A stretch of DNA of 64,000 nucleotides from Pedobacter gandavensis. Its GTDB lineage: Bacteria; Bacteroidota; Bacteroidia; Sphingobacteriales; Sphingobacteriaceae. Made by a program: the position numbers and the translations under genes. The stretch lies in contig NZ_WNXC01000009.1 of NCBI RefSeq assembly GCF_014172405.1, positions 1 to 64,000 on the forward strand. Reading direction: 5' to 3'. Shown one piece after another: positions 8,280 through 17,280 of the stretch (position 1 is its first letter; the number at the start of each line of letters is the position of its first letter). A model generated the notes under the pieces. The model was not told the origin of the DNA and ran no database searches. It saw nothing but the letters and a program-made list of their open reading frames with translations.

Positions 8280-10541
8280 TTACTCCGTGATCTTTATCCA
8301 GGTATAGCTTTCAGGTTTCATCACTAGGGGTACAGAAATATTATAATCCCGATCCAGAGTGTATTTTTTCGGAACTCCGTTCTCCACGCTTAAGCTCGCT
8401 GTGGTTTTCAATCCAGTATAATACAACGGAACTTTTATCACTCTTCGAATCTCCTCTTTTAACGGATTGTACAATAGGATCATCCCTTTGCTTTTGAGCC
8501 TTGGGTTCACATGCATCAGTCCATCCCAATCTCTACCGTCAGCTCTCCTCAGATGAATGATATCAGCATTCAAAATCTCCCGATTACCTTTATACCAATT
8601 GATTACTTTTTGAACAGTTTCTTTGGTTTCATCGGTATCATACAACCTTGGTCCACGGTAACAGGCCTGAATCCCCGCACCATAATATTGCATCATCAAT
8701 TGTTCATAATCTTTGAGGTGATCCTTAAGAGGCTCTAACACCGCCTCCGGTCCCCCACCCTGGTATTTTGTCAGGGGAACAAAGCCCCATACCATAGATG
8801 GAATCTCATCCCAGGTACCATCGAAAATATTCTGACGATTCAGGATCATTTGTTGCTCGCGAGATAGGGAAAAATTCACCTCTCTGTAACCGATTCCAAT
8901 TTTATTAATACCATCCATGAAGTACCAATCTGGCGCATTCACATAAATACCTTGTTCATTGCACCAATGGTAAAGGCTTTTCTGCAATTCCATCTGTTTC
9001 CATTGAGAATCTTCCAGTCCTTCATGACCAGGGTGTGTGGTAGAAGCACAAACGTCTCCTGGATAAGGGCCATCATTTTCAAAAATATCGAAACCGGTTT
9101 TACTCATAAAAGTCTTTAAACTTTTCAAATACCCTAGCCCCCATTTACTCCCAAAGCAAGGTGCATTTCCGAAAAACGCAGCTCCTGGTTTACCGGTTTT
9201 AGGATCAATCACATCATCGGCATCGCTAATTTTGCGCGAGCTAAACAAGGAATAACTACCTATAAAAATCCCTTTACTATGGGCATAATCACTTAGTGTT
9301 TTCCATTTATTAATATTGGTAGCCGTAGTATCTTCCATATTGCAATGGCTACCGAAGCTCAAAATCAATGCTTCATAACCTGTTACCGCACATTGATCAA
9401 TTGCCGTACGCACCTGATCATCGTTTTTACTCACCAGGTGCATAAAAATTGGGTTTGCAGTAGTCCAAGGCATCGTGGTACGATACATTTTCCGAATCGC
9501 GAGTCCCCGTCTCTCCCTATCGTAGCTGTCCATTAGTAATTCATTGGTACGGATAGACTGAAATGTAGCCCCATCCTTTAGCGGAATGCCAATATCTCTG
9601 GTCGGGTGTACTTCTAATAAACATGGGGTTTGATAATCATAATTTACTTGCGAGGTATAGCTTTTATCAACTTTCCAATGCGTACTCTGGTCGCTAATTG
9701 GATAACGCATTGCATTGTTAAAAGCAAAATTACTTTCCAAATAAATCCCTTGTGGAACTTTCATTCCACGGGCTGTTTTATTATCCAAAGAAGCAGCTCC
9801 TACAACGGCACTCTCCTCTTCTACCACAGCCAAAACTTCATTTACCACCTGATCCAACTGCACTGTTTTACCAGAATTATTTTTTAGCGTTAACCATTTA
9901 CTGATTAAAGGAAGGCCGTCATAAATGGCATAGTTTACTTGAACCTGGATATTTTTCAATGCTGGCAAATCGGATTGATAAGTAAAGGAAAGCACTTTCC
10001 CAGCAGGTTGTTGTTTATTTCCGGCCCACATTTTTGTTTTCCAGTTCAGGAATGGTGTTAATTCCGTGATTTGATGGGAAACATAATGAAAACTACTGTC
10101 GCCAGCTTTAAAATCATCAATCCAGGAAGGCAACAAATAAGCATGCTCTTTCTGACCATACAGGCCCCCAACATTATAATTCTGTCCATCAATTACCAAA
10201 CGTGCTTCCGGTTTTATGGCTCGGAGTAACTGCTGCCCGGTGATTTGGTTCAGGAAATCTACACAAGCCACATCCGGACTAATCCTGAATGTTCTTTTCA
10301 GCAAGCCATTGTCCAACACCAATTCTTTTTTTTCCGGGATGGCATATATTCTAGCTAGATAAGCCGAATTATCCAACAACCAATCTTTTTTTACTGAACG
10401 ATTAACTGAGGCTTTGCTTTTAACTGACGTTGGCCAGACCTTTAGGGTCTGGCCAACGTTTTGTGCTTTTACAGCTGTGGAATTAAACATGATCAACGAA
10501 AATGCTGAAACTGTTATAGCGGAAAAAATTAATCTTTTCAT
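8280..10541 (-). CDS. Secreted GH36-like (clan GH-D-like) glycoside hydrolase
   Basis: 753 residues from the ATG at 10541. That start gives a clean signal peptide (MKRLIFSAITVSAFSLIMF, then KAQ) and lies 1 nt after the stop of the GH20 gene upstream. An earlier in-frame ATG at 10616 would add a basic, non-signal extension inside that gene and is rejected. The N-terminal half resembles a beta-sandwich. The C-terminal half resembles the TIM barrel of alpha-galactosidase-type enzymes, with carboxylates in FDIFENDGPYPGD and YVNAPDWYFMDG as candidate catalytic residues. The family call is by general resemblance; another alpha-glycosidase specificity is possible. It is the last gene of an operon with a fucosidase and a hexosaminidase, pointing to removal of terminal sugars from glycans. 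A palindromic element at 10427-10459 encodes residues just after the signal peptide. Confidence 0.55.
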   Translation of the reverse strand: MKRLIFSAITVSAFSLIMFNSTAVKAQNVGQTLKVWPTSVKSKASVNRSVKKDWLLDNSAYLARIYAIPEKKELVLDNGLLKRTFRISPDVACVDFLNQITGQQLLRAIKPEARLVIDGQNYNVGGLYGQKEHAYLLPSWIDDFKAGDSSFHYVSHQITELTPFLNWKTKMWAGNKQQPAGKVLSFTYQSDLPALKNIQVQVNYAIYDGLPLISKWLTLKNNSGKTVQLDQVVNEVLAVVEEESAVVGAASLDNKTARGMKVPQGIYLESNFAFNNAMRYPISDQSTHWKVDKSYTSQVNYDYQTPCLLEVHPTRDIGIPLKDGATFQSIRTNELLMDSYDRERRGLAIRKMYRTTMPWTTANPIFMHLVSKNDDQVRTAIDQCAVTGYEALILSFGSHCNMEDTTATNINKWKTLSDYAHSKGIFIGSYSLFSSRKISDADDVIDPKTGKPGAAFFGNAPCFGSKWGLGYLKSLKTFMSKTGFDIFENDGPYPGDVCASTTHPGHEGLEDSQWKQMELQKSLYHWCNEQGIYVNAPDWYFMDGINKIGIGYREVNFSLSREQQMILNRQNIFDGTWDEIPSMVWGFVPLTKYQGGGPEAVLEPLKDHLKDYEQLMMQYYGAGIQACYRGPRLYDTDETKETVQKVINWYKGNREILNADIIHLRRADGRDWDGLMHVNPRLKSKGMILLYNPLKEEIRRVIKVPLYYTGLKTTASLSVENGVPKKYTLDRDYNISVPLVMKPESYTWIKITE
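10427..10459. repeat. 14-bp perfect palindromic element inside a coding region
   Basis: ACGTTGGCCAGACC at 10427-10440 is followed by a five-base loop and then GGTCTGGCCAACGT at 10446-10459. On the coding (minus) strand it reads in frame as NVGQTLKVWPTS, directly after the signal peptide of the GH36-like gene. The high GC content of the arms contrasts with the AT-rich surroundings. It looks like a small REP-type palindromic repeat inserted in frame. Confidence 0.75.
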
Positions 10542-10542
10542 C

Positions 10543-12381
10543 TTATTTTTTTTGCTTTTTAACTTTCGGATAACTGTCAGTAGAGCCTTTCCTTTGATCT
10601 TTAAAGAACAAAGCATAACGAATCACCTGGTCTTTTTGAAGTGTTACAGGCTGCTGATAACGCGGAGATGATTTGCTAACTTCAGTTCCATCCAAGGTGT
10701 AACGAATCACACTATTTTGAGTAGGGTCTATTAAGCTCACGCTGGAACTTCCATCTGCCGAGTTGATGGCCAATTCAATTTTCGCGACTGGAATTCTGAA
10801 CTGTATCCCTTGCTGGTCATAACGTTGGTATTGATCCACCAATCTCCCTTTAAAGTTATCAAAGTTCCTCGCTGCTTTTGGCGACCAGTCGATCTCAGAA
10901 AGAGCAGCCATTCTTGGGAATACCATGTACTGGAAATAATCTTCCGTTCCGATAAATTCTGTCCACAGATTACCTTGTGCTCCAAGAATATGTTTTGCTT
11001 CATTTTCATTTAATGCCGGATGTACTGGCTCAAACGCATATACACTATCTAAAGGCACCCAGTAGCCAATCGCCATCGGCTCTATTTTCGAATCTGCCTG
11101 ATAACCGTCAAAATACATATGAGAGTAAGGCGACATGATGGCGTCATGGCCACTTTTCGCCGCTTTCAATCCGCTTTCCACACCTAACCAAGAATGAACC
11201 GTTGCATTTTCTGCCAATCCACCTTGCATAATTTCTTCCCAGCCAATGATTTTCTTCCCTTTTTTATTGATAAATTTTTCCATTCTACTAATGAACCAGC
11301 TTTGTAAAGCAGCCTCATCTTTTAGTCCTTCTGTTTTCATCCTTGCCTGACATTTCGGACAAGTTTTCCAGGCATCATGAGGGGCTTCATCACCTCCAAT
11401 GTGGATATATTGAGATGGGAATAAAGGCATCACTTCAGAAAGCACATCTTCTAAAAAGGTAAATACCTGTTCATTACCTGCACAGTATAAGTCTTTAGAT
11501 ACGCCCCATACTTTTCTCACTTCAAAAGGTTTTCCATTTTCAAAGCTTACCTCGCCACAAGCCAGGTAAGGATAAGCTGTAATGGCGGCCACTGAATGGC
11601 CTGGCATCTCAATTTCTGGAATTACTTCTACGTATCTTGAGGTCGCATAAGCCACCACTTCTTTGATCTGGTCTTGGGTATAGTAGCCCCCGTATCTGAT
11701 GCTATCTACATCTTTCTTACGATCCGGCCCAATCTGAGTTCCATTGCGATAAGCGGCAATTTCCTGTAAGCGTGGATATTTTTTAATCTCAATTCTCCAG
11801 CCCTGATCTTCGGTGAGGTGCCAATGGAATTTATTCAATTTATGTTTAGCCAACTGGTCAATAAACTTCTTAATGAAATCTACCGAGAACATATGGCGAC
11901 AATTATCGAACATCATTCCTCTCCAGCTGAATCGCGGTTCATCCTCAATATATACTGCCGGTATTTTTTTTGTTCCATCCACAGGCACCAGTTGCTGTAA
12001 AGTTTGAATGGCATAAAATAACCCATTTTCTGTACCGGCAATCAGGTTAATTTTGGTTGGTGTTACTTCAAGTTTATATCCTTCTTTGGCTGTTACTGAT
12101 GGATCAATTCTTAAGCTGATGGTTTTTACTCCTTTTTGCATCCACATACCAGTGCGTAGTTCCGGTTTTTTTGCCCCTGTTTCTACAAGTGCGGCTTGCA
12201 AATAAACAGCGAGATCTTTTAATTTCGCATTGGGATAACTGATGTACACCTGCTTATCCAGGACAAAACTCCCTTTTCTTTCTTCCATCTTGACAGGCAA
12301 AGGAACCAGGGAAATTTTAGACTGGGCAGAAAGTCTGACCGTACAAATGGCAAGGAGCATTAAAATAAAAATTCTCTTCAT
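10543..12381 (-). CDS. Secreted beta-N-acetylhexosaminidase, family GH20
   Basis: 612 residues. The ATG at 12381 gives the signal peptide MKRIFILMLLAICTVRLSAQ; the ATG 36 nt upstream would add a polar tail and is not preferred. An N-terminal GH20b-like domain (residues about 25-150) precedes the TIM barrel (about 155-500). In it, FSWRGMMFDNCRHMF, KFHWHLTEDQGWRIE and YIHIGGDEAPHDAW are diagnostic; D331 and E332 are the catalytic pair. The roughly 80-residue C-terminal part is like the FN3-type chitobiase C-terminal domain. It releases terminal beta-linked GlcNAc or GalNAc by substrate-assisted catalysis. It lies 81 nt downstream of the fucosidase gene and 1 nt upstream of the GH36-like gene, so the three form an operon. 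Confidence 0.93.
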   Translation of the reverse strand: MKRIFILMLLAICTVRLSAQSKISLVPLPVKMEERKGSFVLDKQVYISYPNAKLKDLAVYLQAALVETGAKKPELRTGMWMQKGVKTISLRIDPSVTAKEGYKLEVTPTKINLIAGTENGLFYAIQTLQQLVPVDGTKKIPAVYIEDEPRFSWRGMMFDNCRHMFSVDFIKKFIDQLAKHKLNKFHWHLTEDQGWRIEIKKYPRLQEIAAYRNGTQIGPDRKKDVDSIRYGGYYTQDQIKEVVAYATSRYVEVIPEIEMPGHSVAAITAYPYLACGEVSFENGKPFEVRKVWGVSKDLYCAGNEQVFTFLEDVLSEVMPLFPSQYIHIGGDEAPHDAWKTCPKCQARMKTEGLKDEAALQSWFISRMEKFINKKGKKIIGWEEIMQGGLAENATVHSWLGVESGLKAAKSGHDAIMSPYSHMYFDGYQADSKIEPMAIGYWVPLDSVYAFEPVHPALNENEAKHILGAQGNLWTEFIGTEDYFQYMVFPRMAALSEIDWSPKAARNFDNFKGRLVDQYQRYDQQGIQFRIPVAKIELAINSADGSSSVSLIDPTQNSVIRYTLDGTEVSKSSPRYQQPVTLQKDQVIRYALFFKDQRKGSTDSYPKVKKQKK

Positions 12382-12462
12382 TTGGTTTATATTTGGTTTA
12401 TGGTGTGTTTTATACAATCCTCTTTAAAAAGTCAAAGAAGATATTGCGTCCAATAAATACGA

Positions 12463-14019
12463 TTACTTTGTATTAGATGGACGTAAATACAAACCTACTT
12501 CTGCAATTGCAGGTTGAAGTCTGGAAGAAAGAATCCGTAATCTAACCTCTTCTGCGGTTACCGCAGGGAAACGCAACAAGCGTTTATAACCAATAGTAGT
12601 TCCATCTATAATTTTCTTCCAGGTATCCCCATCTTTATACTCCAGTACAAAAGATTCTACCCTTTGTCCCATCTGCAAGTTTTCTTGTAGCAACAGTACA
12701 TCAAATTTTTGAGGCTTATCCATTTTAAAGTCCATCACATATGGTGCAGATTTTTCAGTCATTTTCAAATAAGAGGCATCTCTCCCGTCAAATAAAACAG
12801 CAGTTTTCTTAGGGTTACTTCCATTTAATTTTGCTGATTTCAATAAATTGTGAGCAAACGTCTCATCCAATTGTTTTTTGAAACCTTTTAGTGCATTGAC
12901 ATCACTTTCGTTGATCAACCCTTCTTTATCTGGTGGAATATTCAACAGTAACACCCCATTGCGGCCAACAGAACTATAATAGATGTCCATTAATTTTTCA
13001 GGAGTTTTCACTTTATTGTTTTCTGCAGGATGGTGAAACCATCCCGGACGGATAGATACATCGATTTCAGCTGGATACCAAACCAAACTTTTGGCTTTCG
13101 AAATCACGGCTCTACTACCAAGATCGTTCGCCATCATATCTCTTGGTGCAAAGTCTTCTGCTTTTTGAGAGTTTGCAGCAATAGCTTCCGGTATCATCTG
13201 ATCAGCAGGAACGACGCTCCATTCGGTTTCTCTTCCATAACCTGTTTCTGTCCCCACCCATCTTACATCGGGCCCAGAAACAGCGATTGTTGCCTTAGGT
13301 TGTAATTTACGAATCAGGTTATACCACCTGTTGTATTCGTAGACTTGTTTTTTTCCGCTTGGTCCTTCTCCATTGGCGCCATCAAACCATACTTCATCAA
13401 TCTGACCATATTGGGTCAGTAATTCGGTCAGCTGATTGATGAAATAATTATTATACTCCATACTTCCGAAATATGGAGAATTACGATCCCATGGAGACAG
13501 ATAAATTCCGAAACCAATGCCAAACTCTTTACAAGCAGCAGCCATTTCTTTTACCACATCACCTTGTCCATTTTTCCAAGGGCTATTTTTTACCGAATGT
13601 TCAGTGAATTTACTTGGCCATAAACAAAAGCCATCGTGGTGTTTTGCGGTTAAGATCACCTGCTTAAATCCCGCATCCTTACATACTTTGACCCATTGAC
13701 GGGTGTCTAGTTTTTCAGGATTAAAAATTTTAGGGTCTTCGGTACCATCTCCCCATTCTTTATTGGTAAAAGTATTGATCCCAAAATGAATAAAAGCAGT
13801 GAGCTCCAATTGTTGCCATCGAAGTTGCCTCGGAGAAGGCGTCACATTCGCGGCTTTCCTAATGATGTCAGCTTCCGTATCACTTGGACTGATCTTGACA
13901 TAGTTCTTGTCAGTAAAAATTTGTGCAGTTCCTTTTTGTGGTAAACCCGCAAGGATTCCACAAGCAACTAAGCCCATCAGGCTATGGATTGCTTTACCCC
14001 TTACAACCTTTGTTTTCAT
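12463..14019 (-). CDS. Secreted alpha-L-fucosidase, family GH29
   Basis: 518 residues with a signal peptide ending near KGTAQ (residue 33). The GH29 barrel is shown by FIHFGINTFTNKEWGDG, ILTAKHHDGFCLWPS and the nucleophile motif EVWFDGANGEG (Asp213). The C-terminal part (about 400-515) is a beta-sandwich like a F5/8-type carbohydrate-binding module. The sequence suggests the GH29-B type, which prefers alpha-1,3/1,4-linked fucose on branched glycans; this subtype call is an inference. It is the first gene of the glycosidase operon, and the order fucosidase, hexosaminidase, GH36-like fits stepwise trimming of a fucosylated, amino-sugar-containing glycan in the periplasm. Confidence 0.92.
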   Translation of the reverse strand: MKTKVVRGKAIHSLMGLVACGILAGLPQKGTAQIFTDKNYVKISPSDTEADIIRKAANVTPSPRQLRWQQLELTAFIHFGINTFTNKEWGDGTEDPKIFNPEKLDTRQWVKVCKDAGFKQVILTAKHHDGFCLWPSKFTEHSVKNSPWKNGQGDVVKEMAAACKEFGIGFGIYLSPWDRNSPYFGSMEYNNYFINQLTELLTQYGQIDEVWFDGANGEGPSGKKQVYEYNRWYNLIRKLQPKATIAVSGPDVRWVGTETGYGRETEWSVVPADQMIPEAIAANSQKAEDFAPRDMMANDLGSRAVISKAKSLVWYPAEIDVSIRPGWFHHPAENNKVKTPEKLMDIYYSSVGRNGVLLLNIPPDKEGLINESDVNALKGFKKQLDETFAHNLLKSAKLNGSNPKKTAVLFDGRDASYLKMTEKSAPYVMDFKMDKPQKFDVLLLQENLQMGQRVESFVLEYKDGDTWKKIIDGTTIGYKRLLRFPAVTAEEVRLRILSSRLQPAIAEVGLYLRPSNTK

Positions 14020-14144
14020 TTTGTGTGTTTATAAATTGGTTCAGCCATTAAAAAAGATGGTGGCCAATTCAAAGAACGCAGGAATTTAAAACAAAAAGTT
14101 TGTGTTATTTGCCAAAACGTTAAGCTTTTTTGGCAAGAGATGAT

Positions 14145-14762
14145 TTAGGAACGTTTTGTAAGCTCAGAACCGAATACTTTGTCCCAAATATCTGAAGTTA
14201 CACCATAACCTTTGGTGGAATCATCATAATGGTGTAGCATATGGTGCTGTTTTAATTTTTTCCAGAAAGGGTTACTAAATTTTGCATGATGCAACATATA
14301 ATGTGTCATGTCATAAAACAGATAGCCCATGATAAATCCGGCAAAGAAGCCATCCAACATATTTACTGGAAAAATCGCACGGAACAAGAAGTAAAAAGCT
14401 GCGGCCAAAGGAATACTGGCAGAGGGTGGCATCACCAACCTTTGGGCATCATTTGGGTAATCATGGTGTACGCCATGAAAGATGAAGTGAATCCTTCTAC
14501 CCCATTCTGATTTCGGATAGAAATGAAACACAAAACGGTGCAATACATATTCTGTTAAAGTCCAGATGAAAAGTCCTAATAAGACATGCCCAATCGCCGT
14601 AAATACCGAATTCAATTGAACCGCTTGCCAGCAGAAATATAAAATTACCGGAACGTACACAATTAGTGGAACGAAATAAGGAATTTTCGATAAACCCTCT
14701 AATAGTGGACTCTTAAACATTCGTGTTGACTCGGGAGAATTGGATATAAAATTCTTTTTCAT
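14145..14762 (-). CDS. Fatty acid hydroxylase superfamily membrane protein
   Basis: 205 residues with about four hydrophobic segments. The histidine clusters of the di-iron membrane hydroxylase/sterol desaturase family are all present: HRFVFHF, HGVHHDYP, THYMLHH and QHHMLHHYDD. The closest known type is fatty acid 2-hydroxylase (Scs7/FA2H-like without the cytochrome b5 domain). Sphingobacteriaceae make 2-hydroxylated sphingolipids and fatty acids, so a role in acyl-chain 2-hydroxylation of membrane lipids is plausible; carotenoid hydroxylation is an alternative. It is a monocistronic gene, 125 nt upstream (in the minus direction) of the fucosidase operon. Confidence 0.82.
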   Translation of the reverse strand: MKKNFISNSPESTRMFKSPLLEGLSKIPYFVPLIVYVPVILYFCWQAVQLNSVFTAIGHVLLGLFIWTLTEYVLHRFVFHFYPKSEWGRRIHFIFHGVHHDYPNDAQRLVMPPSASIPLAAAFYFLFRAIFPVNMLDGFFAGFIMGYLFYDMTHYMLHHAKFSNPFWKKLKQHHMLHHYDDSTKGYGVTSDIWDKVFGSELTKRS

Positions 14763-14790
14763 CGTATCGTGCTGTCTTTTGTGGAAGCGA

Positions 14791-14798
14791 CAAACTTA
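14791..14798 (-). promoter_or_regulatory. Putative -7 box TAAGTTTG for the fatty acid hydroxylase gene
   Basis: An exact TAnnTTTG match on the minus strand, placing the transcription start about 20 nt before the ATG at 14762. No good -33 TTTG is visible. Confidence 0.45.
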
Positions 14799-14953
14799 GG
14801 GAGGAATCTTGAAAATAGGAATCCAGCTCAAGAGTTATGAAACTTTTATGACATTAATTAACAGTTTGCGTCTTGCTTATGTTTTACATTTCTTAAATAT
14901 AGCAAAAAAAGTATTTCTTACGATATGGTAAGATCCAGGGAAATGCTTAGCCT

Positions 14954-14961
14954 TAAATTTG
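14954..14961 (+). promoter_or_regulatory. Putative -7 box TAAATTTG for the dioxygenase operon
   Basis: An exact TAnnTTTG match 22 nt before the ATG at 14984. The -33 element is not obvious. Confidence 0.45.
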
Positions 14962-14983
14962 TATTGTAATTAATAATTGAGCT

Positions 14984-15919
14984 ATGAAAAATGAAATTTT
15001 AGGTATTCACCACATTACTGCAATTGCAGGTAATGCAAAGAAAAATTATGATTTTTACACAAGGGTATTGGGATTAAGGTTGGTTAAAAAGACCGTTAAT
15101 TTCGATGATCCAAATACGTATCACTTTTATTATGGTGATGAACATGGAAATCCAGGCAGCATTTTAACCTTCTTTCCTTGGGAAGGAATTGGCGCAGGCC
15201 GAAGAGGTACAAAACAAGTGACCGAGATAGGCTATAGCGTTCCAGCAGGGAGCCTCGATTTCTGGCAAAAGAGATTAGAAGAAAACAATGTGATCTATAA
15301 TAAACCAGCAGTAAAATTTGGAGAAAGGTACCTGACGTTTTTAGATCCTGATGGTTTGAAATTCGAATTGACAGAAGCACAGACACCAGATTCCAGACCG
15401 CAATGGGAAACCAAAGAAGTTACCAAAGCGCATGCCACACATGGTTTTCACCACATCACCATTACCACCAACAAAATGGAGGCTACGGCAGCAATTTTAA
15501 CAGGAGTATTGGGTTATAAACTATCGACTACGGAAGTAAATAGATCCAGATTTATCACTGATGCAGTGGCTCATGCAGCAATTGTCGATTTGGTAGAAGC
15601 ACCAGGCGAGTCTATCGGACACGTAGCAGGAGGCTCTGTTCACCATGTGGCATTTAGGGTGAAAGATGAGGCTACCTTAATGTATTTCAGAGATCAGATT
15701 GTAAAATTGGGTCTGAATATTACAGAAAAAATTGACCGTAATTACTTCTATTCGCTGTATTTCCGTGAACCAGGAGGGGTACTTTTTGAAATAGCAACAG
15801 ACAACCCGGGCTTCACTATTGATGAGCCTTTGGAAGAATTGGGTACACACCTGAAGCTGCCTGCACAATATGAAAGTAACCGTACCATCATTGAAGGTAT
15901 TCTACCAAAATTAAACTAA
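14984..15919 (+). CDS. Ring-cleaving dioxygenase, VOC family (MhqO-like)
   Basis: 311 residues made of two vicinal-oxygen-chelate (glyoxalase-fold) modules, about 1-135 and 150-290. Metal-ligand positions are visible in GIHHITAIAG, GSVHHVAFRV and GVLFEIATD. It matches the MhqO/MhqA type of hydroquinone-cleaving dioxygenases, which detoxify quinones and catechols in Bacillus. The next gene is an MhqD-type esterase 1 nt away, and a pirin follows, so the operon resembles the quinone/aldehyde stress systems of Firmicutes. The substrate is inferred from the family. Confidence 0.85.
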   Translation: MKNEILGIHHITAIAGNAKKNYDFYTRVLGLRLVKKTVNFDDPNTYHFYYGDEHGNPGSILTFFPWEGIGAGRRGTKQVTEIGYSVPAGSLDFWQKRLEENNVIYNKPAVKFGERYLTFLDPDGLKFELTEAQTPDSRPQWETKEVTKAHATHGFHHITITTNKMEATAAILTGVLGYKLSTTEVNRSRFITDAVAHAAIVDLVEAPGESIGHVAGGSVHHVAFRVKDEATLMYFRDQIVKLGLNITEKIDRNYFYSLYFREPGGVLFEIATDNPGFTIDEPLEELGTHLKLPAQYESNRTIIEGILPKLN

Positions 15920-15920
15920 C

Positions 15921-16550
15921 ATGTATACCCATCATAAAAACATAATCACCGCCGGATTGCCAATTGATTCGGCGGAAAATGCCATCATATTTTTACATGG
16001 CAGAGGGGCATCTGCAACAGACATTATTTCTTTAAACCAACATCTACAAATGAATAATGCCGCATTATTTGCACCACAAGCCACAAACCACAGCTGGTAT
16101 CCTTATAGTTTTCTGGCACCGGTTTCAGAAAACCAACCCGCATTGGATAGCGCCTTATTGCTAATCAAAGATCTAGTTGAAAATATTGAGGCCCAAGGAA
16201 TTCCCAAAAACAAAATCTTCTTTGTGGGGTTTTCACAAGGTGCCTGTCTCACTTTAGAATACATCAGCAGAAATGCTGGAAAATATGCTGGGGTGGTCGC
16301 CTTTACAGGTGGATTAATTGGAGAAGAACTGGATCTTTCTAATTACGAGGGAAATTTTGACCAAACACCAATATTGATTACTACTGGAAATCCTGACCCA
16401 CATGTTCCGGTTTCCAGAGTAAATGAAAGTAAAAAAATACTGGAAGAAATGAACGCCAAAGTCAGCGTTCAGATTTATCCAGGAAGAGCACACACCATTA
16501 GTAAAGCAGAGATTGAATTGGCCAGAACCTTGGTTTTTCAATCAAATTAA
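15921..16550 (+). CDS. Carboxylesterase/phospholipase family alpha/beta hydrolase (MhqD-like)
   Basis: 209 residues, no signal peptide. FLHGRGAS forms the oxyanion region and GFSQGACL carries the nucleophile serine. An Asp in GNPDPHVP and His in GRAHTI complete the triad. It belongs to the carboxylesterase/thioesterase family that includes MhqD. The ATG lies 1 nt after the dioxygenase stop, so translation is probably coupled. It may hydrolyse products of quinone ring cleavage. Confidence 0.85.
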   Translation: MYTHHKNIITAGLPIDSAENAIIFLHGRGASATDIISLNQHLQMNNAALFAPQATNHSWYPYSFLAPVSENQPALDSALLLIKDLVENIEAQGIPKNKIFFVGFSQGACLTLEYISRNAGKYAGVVAFTGGLIGEELDLSNYEGNFDQTPILITTGNPDPHVPVSRVNESKKILEEMNAKVSVQIYPGRAHTISKAEIELARTLVFQSN

Positions 16551-16560
16551 GCATCATATT

Positions 16561-17274
16561 ATGGCAAAGACCGTATTACATAAAGCCGACAGCCGCAGCA
16601 TTGCAGATCATGGTTGGTTAAAAAGTTTCCAGACCTTCAGTTTTGGAGGAAATTATAATCCAGAACGCATTCAATTTGGGGCATTAAGAGTATTAAATGA
16701 CGATTACATCGATGGTGGCACCGGATTTGGCGAACATCCACACGACAACATGGAGATCATTTCCATTGTATTGGAAGGTGGATTAAAACACGAGGACAGC
16801 ATGCATAATGTAGCCGTAATTGAACCTGGAGAAGTTCAGGTGATGAGTGCCGGCACTGGCATCTACCATCAGGAGTACAATAATGATGAACAGGTTCCCG
16901 CTAAATTCTTACAGATCTGGCTGTTTCCAAATCAAAGAAATGTAACGCCCAGGTATCAACAGGAACGTTATGACAAGAATTTACTTCCTAATCAGTTTAC
17001 ACAAATTTTATCCCCTAATCCTGATGATGCCGGGGTATGGATTTATCAGGATGCCTGGTTTCACCTTGGCAAATTCGAAGCGGGATTAAAGATTAATCAC
17101 CCTTTAAAACATAAAAAAAACGGGATTTATGTTTTTGTGATCAAAGGAACAATCCAAGTAAATGGCCAGGATTTAGCGGACCGCGATGGTTTTGGATTAT
17201 GGGAAATTGATGCCCTGGAGATAAACACCTTAACGGAAGCTGAAGTCTTGTTGATTGAAGTACCGATGAATTAA
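16561..17274 (+). CDS. Pirin family protein (YhhW-like quercetinase fold)
   Basis: 237 residues. The ATG at 16561, giving MAKTVLHKADSRSIADHGW, is 10 nt after the esterase stop; an earlier ATG at 16513 lies inside that gene and is rejected. FGEHPHDNMEIISIVLEGG carries the cupin metal ligands and GTGIYHQEYN the second part of the site. Pirins of this kind include quercetin 2,3-dioxygenases and redox sensors. In this operon it may oxidise or sense an aromatic or quinone compound. Confidence 0.9.
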   Translation: MAKTVLHKADSRSIADHGWLKSFQTFSFGGNYNPERIQFGALRVLNDDYIDGGTGFGEHPHDNMEIISIVLEGGLKHEDSMHNVAVIEPGEVQVMSAGTGIYHQEYNNDEQVPAKFLQIWLFPNQRNVTPRYQQERYDKNLLPNQFTQILSPNPDDAGVWIYQDAWFHLGKFEAGLKINHPLKHKKNGIYVFVIKGTIQVNGQDLADRDGFGLWEIDALEINTLTEAEVLLIEVPMN

Positions 17275-17280
17275 AAATCC

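Noticed and set aside
10542..10616. Upstream ATG for the GH36-like enzyme
   Set aside because: It lies within the GH20 coding region and would put a basic stretch before the signal peptide.
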